A DNA stretch of 64,000 bases from Flagellimonas oceanensis. Lineage in GTDB: Bacteria; Bacteroidota; Bacteroidia; Flavobacteriales; Flavobacteriaceae. The notes under the pieces are model-generated. The model searched no databases and was not told where the DNA came from. It worked only from the letters and a program-made list of their open reading frames with translations. Both the position numbers and the translations under genes were made by a program. Shown piece by piece: positions 47,424-55,703 of the stretch; the first letter of the stretch is position 1; every line of letters begins with the position of its first letter. The stretch lies in assembly GCF_003992595.1 (NCBI RefSeq), contig NZ_RZNA01000048.1, positions 83,537 to 147,536 on the forward strand, read 5' to 3'.

Positions 47424-47876
47424 ATGAAACCTTTCCAGTATGTGTTGTTCTTTATTTTAATGATTGGGACAATGACCACATCCCAAGCCCAAGAAAGTAC
47501 GGATGTTATTTTCCATAAATCGCACGAGCCCAAAAAGCAAAGTGCTCCATATAGTGATGCCGTACAAGCGGGCAACATGTATTTTTTGGCGGGGCAAATG
47601 GGAATGGACCATACCACCCGCACCGTAGTTGATGGAGGTATTCAAAAGGAAACGGAACAGGCCATTGAAAATATTAAAGCTGTGTTGGCCCAACACGGCA
47701 TGACTTTGGACAATGTGGTGAAATGCACCGTGATCTTGGCCGATATTGAGGATTTTGCAGCTTTCAACGAAATCTATGCCCAATATTTTACCAAAAAACC
47801 TGCCCGAACCACTTTTGCAGCCAAGGCGGTTCCTGCTAATGGAAATATCGAGATTGACGTTATTGCGATAAAATAG
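47424..47876 (+). CDS. RidA-family protein with signal peptide
   Basis: 150 residues. MKPFQYVLFFILMIGTMTTSQAQ is a signal peptide, then the RidA/YjgF trimer fold: SAPYSDAVQAGNMYFLAGQMGMD, GGIQKETEQAIENIKAVLAQHG, and the catalytic Arg in ARTTFAAKAVPANGNIEIDVIA. Cytoplasmic relatives hydrolyse 2-aminoacrylate and other enamines/imines; export is the odd point here. It is divergent from the HerA-like gene across 56 bases. Confidence 0.9.
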   Translation: MKPFQYVLFFILMIGTMTTSQAQESTDVIFHKSHEPKKQSAPYSDAVQAGNMYFLAGQMGMDHTTRTVVDGGIQKETEQAIENIKAVLAQHGMTLDNVVKCTVILADIEDFAAFNEIYAQYFTKKPARTTFAAKAVPANGNIEIDVIAIK

Positions 47877-47969
47877 GGATATCATACTGACTTGTCGAAG
47901 ATATGGGGCAATGGACTTGAATAATTGGAAGCATCAATCTGTTTCTTCATCTTCAAACCTTACGGATTT

Positions 47970-50510
47970 ATGGGAATGCAATACAGATATTTTTTCGGGT
48001 TGTTTGCTGTCGAAAAAAGAAGGCTATACATTTTTGCGGTATGCTTCTTTTTGTTGATTCCAGGCATGGTTCATTCACAGACCAATATAGCCCCAGAGGT
48101 ATCTGCGGTCGGAGATCAGATGTATTGTCCGCAAACGTCAATTCCCATTGCCACTTCCTTTAACATCATAGACCCCGACGATACGGAAATCGATGCTTTT
48201 TACATCCAAATTTCCACGGGCTATCAGCGAGGGTCGGATATTTTGCGTTTGGAGAAAAGTCATCCCAATGTTGCCACAAGTTGGAATGACCAAGAGGGCA
48301 AACTAACTCTTACAGGGCCCTCTGGTAGTGCAGTGGCCTATTCGGATTTGATCGCTGCTGTAAACGATGTGGTGTTCGAGAGCTCATCAACATCACCTAC
48401 GGAAGAAAAATATTTTTCATTCACGATTGGTAGCGCCAATTATTTGCCGGAAACAGGTCACTACTATGAATATATTCCTGATTTGGGCATACGATGGGAT
48501 GATGCTGTGGTCGCTGCCGAGAACAGCAGCTTTTTTGGGCTCCAAGGGTATTTGGCCACCATAACCTCTGATGCTGAGGCCCAACTCACAGGGGAGCAGG
48601 CTTCGGGAACGGGTTGGATTGGAGGCACAGATGAAGCGACAGAGGGGCAATGGAGATGGGTGACAGGTCCTGAGGCGGGTACGGTTTTTTGGAATGGTGC
48701 CGGCAATGGAAGTACACCGAACTTTGCTTTTTGGAACACCAACGAACCCAATGATTTGAATGGTGAAGACTATGCCCATATCACAGCTCCAAGTTTGGGG
48801 ATAACGGGATCATGGAACGATTTGCCCATAACAGGTGGCGATGGAATATATGAGCCTCAAGGCTACATTGTTGAATATGGTGGAATGCCTGGAGATCCTA
48901 CTTTGACTCTTTCTGCCAGCACCAAAATCACTACGCCTAAAATATCAGATGTTGTATCAGGGACTGTTTGCGGACCGGGAACAGTGACTTTGCAAGCCGC
49001 ATCAACTATAGGGGATGTTCTTTGGTTCGATTCGGAAACAGGGGGAAGTCCAATTGGTTCAGGAGACACATTTCAAACACCATGGTTGGTGTCAAATACT
49101 ACATTTTACGCTTTGGCCTCATACAATGGCTGCCTATCGGGCGAAAGAGTGGCTGTGGAAGCAGAAGTAAAGTTGAAACCGGTAATCAACGAAGGTTTCA
49201 CGATTACCAATTGTGATTCCGATGGTACGCTTGATGGTTTTACGGATTTTGACTTGACATCATATTTATATTTGATCCGAGCGGATTATGTGAATCTGGA
49301 CATTACTTTTTATTTGTCCGAAAGTGATGCGGAAAACAGTATCAATCCGTTGCCTGATACGCTTTTCAACAACAGTGTCGCAAGTGAACTTTATTTTAGG
49401 GCTGAAGGGTCAGGGATTTACTGTTATTCAGTAGGTAATTTGTTTTTGGATGTAAGCACGACTTCGCTGCCATCCAATTACCAATACGAGCAACAAACCT
49501 GTGATCAGGGTGCTGCGGATGGAATAGCTGCATTTGATTTGGGAGAAGCAACGAATGCCATCCTTGCAGAGTTTCCCAATAATCAAAATTTGTCCGTGTC
49601 CTTTTATCAAAATGAAGATGATGCTTACTTCAATCGCAATGCGATTATGGACACCGACAATTATAGCAACTCAATACCTTTTACTGAAACACTTTTTGTT
49701 AGGGTGGAAGACGAAGCATCTGGAACTTGCTATGGAGTAGGACCCCACTTAAAATTGGAAGTGTATCCCATTCCTTCTTTTGATATAGGAGAGGACTATA
49801 TGTATTGTACCGGACAAAGTGTTTTGGTAAGCCCGTCGGCTGCGAATGGGAACCATCAATATGAATGGTTTGATGAAACCGGTCAGTCCATAGGAACTGA
49901 TGCCACCATCAGAATTTCACAGCAAGGTTCGTATACTGTTGTGGCCACTTCGGAGTATGGTTGTGTTTCCGAACCTCGATTATTTCGGGTAGACGAATCG
50001 GGACCTCCCGAGTTGCTGCCGCAGTTTGTGCAAGTGGAAGATGATGGGGAAAGCGGAACCATCACAGTGATGCATCAAAATGGGGAATTGGGTCTTGGCA
50101 ATTATGTCTTTTCCTTGGACGACTCCTTGAATATGCAGGAAGAAGCAGTTTTCACGAATGTGGCCCCTGGTCTACATACGCTGTATGCCATGGACAGGAA
50201 TGGTTGTGGAATCGATAGGATCAGTGTAGGTGTCATTGGTGTCTCCAAATTCTTCACTCCGAATAATGACGGTATCAACGATGAGGTCAAGGTTTTAGGG
50301 GTTACAGAAGAGTTTTACGAACAGGGTGTTTTTTACATTTTTGATCGTTACGGAAAATTGCTTGCACAACGGGACCCAATGAAAGGAGGATGGAACGGTA
50401 TTTTCAATGGTAAAATATTGCCTCCCACCGACTATTGGTATGTTCTGGAACTGGTTGATATCCATGGAGAGGTCCATCAAAAAAAGGGACACTTTACCCT
50501 AAAGCAATAA
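47970..50510 (+). CDS. T9SS type B cargo with C-type lectin-like domain
   Basis: 846 residues. The ATG at 47970 (MGMQYRYFFGLF) is chosen over an in-frame TTG at 47925; the signal segment is LYIFAVCFFLLIPGMVHSQ. About residues 140-310 form a C-type lectin-like domain (GYLATITSDAEAQL, GTGWIGGTDEATEGQWRWV, FAFWNTNEPNDLNGEDYAHI, GSWNDLP). Ig-like and repetitive beta segments follow. The C-terminus VSKFFTPNNDGINDEVKVLG through FNGKILPPTDYWYVLEL is the gliding-motility-associated (type B) sorting domain, so it is exported by type IX secretion to the surface, where it may bind glycans. Confidence 0.9.
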   Translation: MGMQYRYFFGLFAVEKRRLYIFAVCFFLLIPGMVHSQTNIAPEVSAVGDQMYCPQTSIPIATSFNIIDPDDTEIDAFYIQISTGYQRGSDILRLEKSHPNVATSWNDQEGKLTLTGPSGSAVAYSDLIAAVNDVVFESSSTSPTEEKYFSFTIGSANYLPETGHYYEYIPDLGIRWDDAVVAAENSSFFGLQGYLATITSDAEAQLTGEQASGTGWIGGTDEATEGQWRWVTGPEAGTVFWNGAGNGSTPNFAFWNTNEPNDLNGEDYAHITAPSLGITGSWNDLPITGGDGIYEPQGYIVEYGGMPGDPTLTLSASTKITTPKISDVVSGTVCGPGTVTLQAASTIGDVLWFDSETGGSPIGSGDTFQTPWLVSNTTFYALASYNGCLSGERVAVEAEVKLKPVINEGFTITNCDSDGTLDGFTDFDLTSYLYLIRADYVNLDITFYLSESDAENSINPLPDTLFNNSVASELYFRAEGSGIYCYSVGNLFLDVSTTSLPSNYQYEQQTCDQGAADGIAAFDLGEATNAILAEFPNNQNLSVSFYQNEDDAYFNRNAIMDTDNYSNSIPFTETLFVRVEDEASGTCYGVGPHLKLEVYPIPSFDIGEDYMYCTGQSVLVSPSAANGNHQYEWFDETGQSIGTDATIRISQQGSYTVVATSEYGCVSEPRLFRVDESGPPELLPQFVQVEDDGESGTITVMHQNGELGLGNYVFSLDDSLNMQEEAVFTNVAPGLHTLYAMDRNGCGIDRISVGVIGVSKFFTPNNDGINDEVKVLGVTEEFYEQGVFYIFDRYGKLLAQRDPMKGGWNGIFNGKILPPTDYWYVLELVDIHGEVHQKKGHFTLKQ

Positions 50511-50545
50511 TCGAGAAGTTGCACGGTAATGCAATTTCTTCGCAC

Positions 50546-50553
50546 TATCTTTG
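50546..50553 (+). promoter_or_regulatory. Predicted -7 element of queE, giving a near-leaderless start
   Basis: TATCTTTG matches TAnnTTTG and ends five bases before the ATG at 50558. The nearest upstream TTG (50519-50521) is 24 bases away, longer than usual. Confidence 0.45.
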
Positions 50554-50557
50554 CACC

Positions 50558-51190
50558 ATGGTAGAAGAAAACGTGATGGATTTGGTGGAAAAGGGCTTGA
50601 TGCTGCCTCTGATGGAAGAATTTTATACCATTCAAGGGGAAGGCTATCACAAGGGTACGGCCGCTTATTTTATAAGGGTCGGCGGATGTGATGTAGGCTG
50701 CCATTGGTGTGATGTGAAGGAAAGCTGGAATGCCGAAACGCATCCGCCTACCAAGATAGATCGTATTATTGCCAATGCTGAAAAGTACTCGGACACCATT
50801 GTGATTACGGGAGGAGAACCACTTACTTGGGATATGGGGCCACTCACTGAAGGTCTCAAGGCCAAGGGTATGACCATTCATATTGAAACTTCGGGCGCTT
50901 ATCCGTTGACGGGTGTCTGGGATTGGATATGCCTATCGCCCAAAAAGAACAAGCTTCCCGTGGACGATATTTATGAGAAGGCCCACGAACTCAAGGTAAT
51001 CGTGTACAACAAGCATGACTTTGTTTTCGCTGAGGAACAAGCTGCTAAAGTGAATGATGATTGCATTCTCTACCTACAGCCGGAATGGAGTGTTCGCGAC
51101 AAAATGATGCCGCAAATCGTGGAATATGTGATGAAACATCCCAAATGGAAGGTTTCCCTACAAACGCATAAGTATTTGAATATTCCTTAA
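50558..51190 (+). CDS. queE: 7-carboxy-7-deazaguanine synthase
   Basis: Radical SAM enzyme of queuosine biosynthesis that contracts 6-carboxytetrahydropterin to CDG. 210 residues from 50558; an in-frame TTG at 50519 precedes the promoter and is rejected, while ATG at 50576 is a possible alternative. The SAM cluster motif is Cys44-xxx-Cys48-xx-Cys51 in VGGCDVGCHWCDVKESW, preceded by EEFYTIQGEGYHKGTAAYF and followed by TIVITGGEPLTWD. No other queuosine genes are in the window. Confidence 0.95.
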   Translation: MVEENVMDLVEKGLMLPLMEEFYTIQGEGYHKGTAAYFIRVGGCDVGCHWCDVKESWNAETHPPTKIDRIIANAEKYSDTIVITGGEPLTWDMGPLTEGLKAKGMTIHIETSGAYPLTGVWDWICLSPKKNKLPVDDIYEKAHELKVIVYNKHDFVFAEEQAAKVNDDCILYLQPEWSVRDKMMPQIVEYVMKHPKWKVSLQTHKYLNIP

Positions 51191-51200
51191 ATCTTAGGAA

Positions 51201-52022
51201 TCAACGTCCACCATATTTTCGAAGGTCCAAAAGACATTCAGGTCCAATGTTAGGTATGGACTCTAGTCCTTTGGAGGCATTTTTTTCCATTTGCTTCAGT
51301 AAAGATCCTCCAAATTCAAGCTCAGAACGCATCAAGCAACCATCCACATTGCAATGGTTTGTTCCTTCTTCCTCATTATTTTCATTAATGATTGTCTCTT
51401 CATGTTCTGGGTGAACTGCCTGAGTTGAAAGGTTCACCAAACCAAACAAATGACCAAATTCATGCAATAAAGTGGCTGTTTCCACCTCTTCGGTACTAAC
51501 GGTGCTGTTTTGGGTCAACTCTTTTATAGTCTGTTCATAAATTACCATGGAAGTGTTGCGATAAACAGCTCCCAAGGTAACAAGGTTCTCACCTTCTTCA
51601 TCACTTTCCGAAGGTGCGTCGGCAAAATAGATGTGGATGGCCAAGGTGCTACCGTCATTATATTCGTCCCTATTCTCACTTTCCAATTCGACCACCTCAT
51701 CCAGGGTCAAAGCTTCTTCATTCGGAGATGAAAGTGCCGTGTAGTTGAATTCAATGGTTTCTTTATGGGTGCGTGCCAATAAAAATTCTTCAAAATTGGC
51801 TATGGCACCAGCAGTAGGAGCAAATCCCGTGACATAATCAATCTCGATCAAAAGTTTGTCATACGTATCGTTGGACAATATATCCCTTGCCGATGCACCC
51901 GTGGATAATAAGTTTCCAGCTTTTAGGTTTGTATTGGAATCCGGGGAAGAGATATCCGAATCCTTGGAACAGCTTAGCAGTAATCCAAAACTGAGAAGCG
52001 TGTAAAGCGCAATTTTTTTCAT
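51201..52022 (-). CDS. Lipoprotein zinc metalloprotease-like protein
   Basis: 273 residues. Lipoprotein signal MKKIALYTLLSFGLLLSC, lipidated Cys18. The zincin motif His187-Glu-Phe-Gly-His191-LFGL is followed by an NHCNVDGCLM segment that could supply the Met-turn and a disulfide. The region between (TIKELTQNSTVSTEEVETATLL) is the usual active-site helix approach. An extracytoplasmic membrane-anchored protease or autolytic factor is likely; the substrate is unknown. It converges on queE. Confidence 0.8.
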   Translation of the reverse strand: MKKIALYTLLSFGLLLSCSKDSDISSPDSNTNLKAGNLLSTGASARDILSNDTYDKLLIEIDYVTGFAPTAGAIANFEEFLLARTHKETIEFNYTALSSPNEEALTLDEVVELESENRDEYNDGSTLAIHIYFADAPSESDEEGENLVTLGAVYRNTSMVIYEQTIKELTQNSTVSTEEVETATLLHEFGHLFGLVNLSTQAVHPEHEETIINENNEEEGTNHCNVDGCLMRSELEFGGSLLKQMEKNASKGLESIPNIGPECLLDLRKYGGR

Positions 52023-52064
52023 AATAAGTGAGTGTCTACTAAAAACGTTCCATATTGGAATCTA

Positions 52065-52775
52065 TTATTTTTTTAACGTTAGCCTGGCCAAATAGTCGTA
52101 ATGTTCCCCAGAAATTACAAGTTCACAGTTGAAACCATTGGATTCACAAGCATTTTGTAACGTATTGATATCTACGTAAACCCAATCAAAAGGTTTGCTT
52201 TTATGTCCTTTATATTCCATTTCAAAAGTTACTTCGCCATAATAAGTCCCATCATCAGGAATCCAATAGCCACCATCTTCATCTTGTTCAAACATGTAAA
52301 CAATATCACTGGAATCCAATAAAACCTGACCATTGGGCAGCAATAATGAGGCCAAATGCTGTAAAAACCGACTTAAATTTTTCAGTTTGCCCGCTAACCC
52401 AATGCCGTTCATCAATAATAGCAGCGTGTCATATCTTTCTTCTGAGTAATCCAGAATATTGCTCAATACGGTGGATTCCACCCCTCTTTCCTTGCAGACA
52501 GCGATACATCCTTCGGAATTGTCCAAGGCCGTCACTTTATAACCCTTGTTCTGAAGGTAAAGCGCATGGCTTCCTGCTCCAGCACCAATATCAAGGATTT
52601 TTCCACGAGCCCTTTGCAAGGCTTTTTGCTCTACTAATGGCATCTCGTCAAAGGTTCGAAACAGATAGGGAACGGGAATCACATCTTCTTCATCTAAAGA
52701 TGAATAGGTTTTTATGTCCTCTGTATGTTCCCCTTTTTGATAATCGTCTAGGGCCATTCCAAAAACATCTGCCAT
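52065..52775 (-). CDS. Class I SAM-dependent methyltransferase
   Basis: 236 residues from the ATG at 52775 (MADVFGMALDDYQKG). A 51-residue upstream extension in frame is rejected because it would run across the divergent gene's promoter and start. Motif I is ILDIGAGAGSHALYL, motif II KVTALDNSEGCIAVCKERG, and QVLLDSSDIVYMF marks the post-motif. Substrate unknown. Divergent from the YkgJ-type gene with a 73-base gap. Confidence 0.88.
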   Translation of the reverse strand: MADVFGMALDDYQKGEHTEDIKTYSSLDEEDVIPVPYLFRTFDEMPLVEQKALQRARGKILDIGAGAGSHALYLQNKGYKVTALDNSEGCIAVCKERGVESTVLSNILDYSEERYDTLLLLMNGIGLAGKLKNLSRFLQHLASLLLPNGQVLLDSSDIVYMFEQDEDGGYWIPDDGTYYGEVTFEMEYKGHKSKPFDWVYVDINTLQNACESNGFNCELVISGEHYDYLARLTLKK

Positions 52776-52813
52776 AGCTTCGGTTTGTTTCTGCAAAGGT
52801 GGGACTTTAATTG

Positions 52814-52842
52814 TTTGAAAAGGTTTAAAATGGATAAGTTTG
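52814..52842 (+). promoter_or_regulatory. Predicted promoter of the YkgJ-type gene, near-leaderless
   Basis: TTTG at 52814-52817 and TAAGTTTG at 52835-52842, 17 bases apart (a TTG at 52811-52813 gives 21). The -7 box ends six bases before the ATG at 52849, so the transcript would start at about the start codon. Confidence 0.5.
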
Positions 52843-52848
52843 TGCTCT

Positions 52849-53343
52849 ATGGACGAAATACTCAAGGATTTACCACAAAAGGCCAGGGAGAAACATTCCG
52901 AGAACAAAAAGTTCTTCGCCAAGCTCAAAAAACGTCCGCCGAAGGACCTTGACTATACCATGCAGGAACTCCACGAGGCCGAGTTTGAGCGGACGGATTG
53001 CCTAACTTGTGCCAATTGTTGCAAAACCACGGGTCCGTTGTTCACCAATGCCGATGTTGAGCGAATAGCCAAGCATTTTAGGATGAAGCCTTCCCAATTT
53101 ATTGATGAGTTTTTGAGGGTCGATGAAGAGAACGATTATGTGCTGCAAACTGTTCCCTGTACCTTTTTGGGAGCTGATAATTACTGCTCCATTTATGATG
53201 TTCGTCCCAAGGCATGTCGCGAGTTTCCCCATACGGATAGAAAAAAGTTCCAGCAGATTGCGAACCTTACCATGAAAAATGTAGCTATTTGTCCTGCAGC
53301 TTTTAACATTGTTGAAGAAATGAAAAAAGCCATCAAATTTTAA
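52849..53343 (+). CDS. YkgJ-family cysteine-cluster protein
   Basis: 164 residues from ATG 52849; an upstream in-frame TTG lies inside the promoter box and is rejected. Cys51, Cys54, Cys57 and Cys58 (DCLTCANCC) form the first part of a metal site, followed by CTFLGADNYCSIYDVRPKACREFP and ICPAAF. The family chelates zinc or an iron-sulfur cluster; function unknown. It is 21 bases before the sterol-desaturase-family gene and probably in operon with it. Confidence 0.9.
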   Translation: MDEILKDLPQKAREKHSENKKFFAKLKKRPPKDLDYTMQELHEAEFERTDCLTCANCCKTTGPLFTNADVERIAKHFRMKPSQFIDEFLRVDEENDYVLQTVPCTFLGADNYCSIYDVRPKACREFPHTDRKKFQQIANLTMKNVAICPAAFNIVEEMKKAIKF

Positions 53344-53364
53344 TGATTTGCTATATTTGAAGGA

Positions 53365-54195
53365 ATGGAACAGTTGATTTCATATTTCGAGACCATACCT
53401 TCCTGGCACCGAAGCTTGATTTTGGTCGGGGGAATCACTTTTTTCTGGATTTTGGAAGGAATTGTGCCCCTTTTCAATGTGCCCTATAAAAAATGGCGGC
53501 ATTCCGTTCCCAATTTCTTTTTTACGCTGACCACCATTATCGTGAATTTTCCGCTTGCTTTTTTATTGTTGAAATCTTCGGATTGGGCAGTGGGAAATCA
53601 ATTTGGGATTATTAATTGGTTGCCCGAAATGCCTTTGTGGCTCTACGTTGTTCTCGGTGTGATGCTCTTGGATTTGATTGGTGCCTATGCGGCACATTGG
53701 GTGGAACACAAGGTAAAACCGTTGTGGATGGTTCATCTCGTGCACCATTCCGATCATAACGTGGACACGACCACAGCGAATCGTCATCATCCTTTGGAAA
53801 GTTTGATCAGATATGCATTCACTTTGGCGGGGGTTTTACTTGTTGGGGCGCCCATAGGTGTCATTATGCTGTACCAAAGTCTGTCCGTGGTGTTTTCACA
53901 ATTCAATCACGCTAATATTCGCTTGCCCAAAAAAGTGGACAATGCCATCAGTTGGTTCATTGTAAGTCCCGATATGCACAAAGTGCATCATCATTACCAA
54001 TTGCCCTATACGGATTCCAACTACGGCAATATTTTCTCCATTTGGGACCGATTGTTCGGCACGTATATGTCCATGGACCCCAAGGATATCGTATACGGAG
54101 TGGACACCTTTCCCGATGAAAAAGAGAATAGTAGTATCAAGGGATTGTTAAAACAACCTTTCCATAAATATCGGAGACCTACGACAAAGGGGTAA
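53365..54195 (+). CDS. Sterol desaturase/fatty acid hydroxylase-family membrane protein
   Basis: 276 residues with four to five hydrophobic segments. The three histidine boxes of the di-iron family are present: HWVEH, HLVHHSDHN followed by NRHHP, and HKVHHHY. Bacterial members hydroxylate or desaturate fatty acids, carotenoids or sterol-like lipids; the substrate is not evident. A compact palindromic element lies 106 bases beyond its stop, in the convergent gap before the NamZ-type gene. Confidence 0.88.
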   Translation: MEQLISYFETIPSWHRSLILVGGITFFWILEGIVPLFNVPYKKWRHSVPNFFFTLTTIIVNFPLAFLLLKSSDWAVGNQFGIINWLPEMPLWLYVVLGVMLLDLIGAYAAHWVEHKVKPLWMVHLVHHSDHNVDTTTANRHHPLESLIRYAFTLAGVLLVGAPIGVIMLYQSLSVVFSQFNHANIRLPKKVDNAISWFIVSPDMHKVHHHYQLPYTDSNYGNIFSIWDRLFGTYMSMDPKDIVYGVDTFPDEKENSSIKGLLKQPFHKYRRPTTKG

Positions 54196-54301
54196 GGGGC
54201 ATCCGAAATGGGATGCCAGGCGTTTGTGTAAGTACTGGTTCAAGTTCAAGAATGAAAGTATTCGTGCCATTTGTGAAATTCGTGTCAAATGTTGGCCAAC
54301 C

Positions 54302-54363
54302 GTCATTCCGAACTTATTTCGGAATCTCATTAATGTGAGATCCTGAAACGAGTTCAGAGTGAC
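54302..54363. repeat. Compact palindromic element with three hairpins
   Basis: GTCA (54302-54305) and TGAC (54360-54363) close a cloverleaf-like set. Its three hairpins are TTCCGAA with TTCGGAA, TCTCA with TGAGA, and CTGAA with TTCAG. The opening GTCATTCCGAA resembles the arms of the long elements at 26250, 27084 and 29004. Confidence 0.65.
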
Positions 54364-54476
54364 TTAAGAATGTTTCGTTTTGTGTTCATAGAAATTCGTA
54401 TCAAAATCTTTTGCCCTTTACTATTGACTCGATGTTGAATCTTTCAAACATCCAACAGTCGGAACTATCTAAAAAA

Positions 54477-55700
54477 TCAATCATAGATTAGATACTTCGC
54501 CCTAATTTTTTTAAAGTCTTTCAGATCATCTTGCCAAGTAGCCTTGATTTCTTCGTTGGATAACCCTTCCTCAATCTGTTTTTGAAGGAGCGGAGTGCCC
54601 GCATGTTTGGTAAAACCACTCGTTAAAAAGAATTTGGACTTGTCCAAGGTGTTGTTGTAAGCATCAATGATCCATTCCATGGTCACCTCGTCCATTCTTG
54701 GTGTTTTGGATAAATCCTTGCCGTAACAGGTTTTACCCTCCTCCTTTGGGTATTTGGAACCAAAGTTGGGCTCGGGCACATAACTGAAATCATAGGCTGT
54801 ACTGTCCATAAACGATGCCCCGTAGCGTTGAAATTGGAATTCTGTGCCTCGACCTGCATTTACATTGGTGCCCTCAAATAATCCTAAACTTGGATATAAT
54901 GTAATGGAGGTGTCATTGGGCAAATTGGGCGAGGGCCGAATGGGCAAGTGATATTCGGACTCGTGGGTATAGTTTTCCAGTTCAATAACGGTCAAATCAG
55001 CTTTTTTGCCATTTTCGAGCCAGCTTTCGCCATTCAGCATTTGGGCGTATTCGCCCATCGTCATTCCGTATACCAAAGGAATCGTGTTCATTCCCAAATA
55101 GCTGGTATGTTCTTGCATCATGGTTGGACCATCCACATAATGTCCATTGGGATTGGGCCTGTCCAAAACTATAATAGGAACATCATTTTCCGCACAGGCT
55201 TCCATGACCAATTGTAGGGAAGCAATAAAGGTATAGAACCGCACTCCTACATCTTGAATGTCAAAAACGATGACATCCAATTCGCTTAATTGCTCTTGGG
55301 AGGGTTTCCTGTTTTTACCGTAAAGCGAGATAATGGGCAAGCCTGTTTGGGTATCCACACCGTCTTTTACGTGTTCCCCTGCATCTGCCGTACCTCGAAA
55401 CCCATGTTCGGGAGCAAAAACTTGTTTGACATCAACCCCTGAGGACAGCAAAGAATCCACCAAATGGGTGTGTCCCTTTTCTTTAAAAATCACACTGGTT
55501 GGATTCGCTACGATACCCACCGTTTTTCCTTCAAGAAGGGGTAGGTAAACTTCCGTTCGGTTCGCAGCCACTTTTATGGGAGCAGACGCTTCGCTAGTTG
55601 TTTCTGAAGCGGAAATGGTTTCTTTTTGTTGTCCCTTGCATGCGGAAAACACCAAAAACAACAATAAAACTGTACTTTTGAATCTAGATAAAATGGGCAT
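54477..55700 (-). CDS. namZ: NamZ-type exo-beta-N-acetylmuramidase (DUF1343), lipoprotein
   Basis: 407 residues. Lipoprotein signal with FSAC near residue 20 and a Ser/Glu/Thr spacer. The DUF1343 body shows LPLLEGKTVGIVANPTS, VFAPEHGFRGTADAGEHV, DIQDVGVRFYTFIASLQ, DRPNPNGHYVDGP and TNVNAGRGTEFQFQRYGA, all family hallmarks. The founding member of this family removes terminal N-acetylmuramic acid from murein fragments, so a role in peptidoglycan recovery is likely. Its start is three bases from the divergent permease start. Confidence 0.9.
   Translation of the reverse strand: MPILSRFKSTVLLLFLVFSACKGQQKETISASETTSEASAPIKVAANRTEVYLPLLEGKTVGIVANPTSVIFKEKGHTHLVDSLLSSGVDVKQVFAPEHGFRGTADAGEHVKDGVDTQTGLPIISLYGKNRKPSQEQLSELDVIVFDIQDVGVRFYTFIASLQLVMEACAENDVPIIVLDRPNPNGHYVDGPTMMQEHTSYLGMNTIPLVYGMTMGEYAQMLNGESWLENGKKADLTVIELENYTHESEYHLPIRPSPNLPNDTSITLYPSLGLFEGTNVNAGRGTEFQFQRYGASFMDSTAYDFSYVPEPNFGSKYPKEEGKTCYGKDLSKTPRMDEVTMEWIIDAYNNTLDKSKFFLTSGFTKHAGTPLLQKQIEEGLSNEEIKATWQDDLKDFKKIRAKYLIYD
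55673..55680 (+). promoter_or_regulatory. Predicted -7 element of the permease gene inside namZ
   Basis: TACTTTTG matches TAnnTTTG, 23 bases before the TTG start at 55704, and lies inside the signal-peptide codons of the divergent namZ gene. Confidence 0.4.
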
Positions 55701-55703
55701 TCG

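Noticed and set aside
52776..52928. 51-residue N-terminal extension of the SAM methyltransferase
   Set aside because: It would cross the promoter and start of the divergent YkgJ-type gene and shows no conserved sequence; the ATG at 52775 is adopted.
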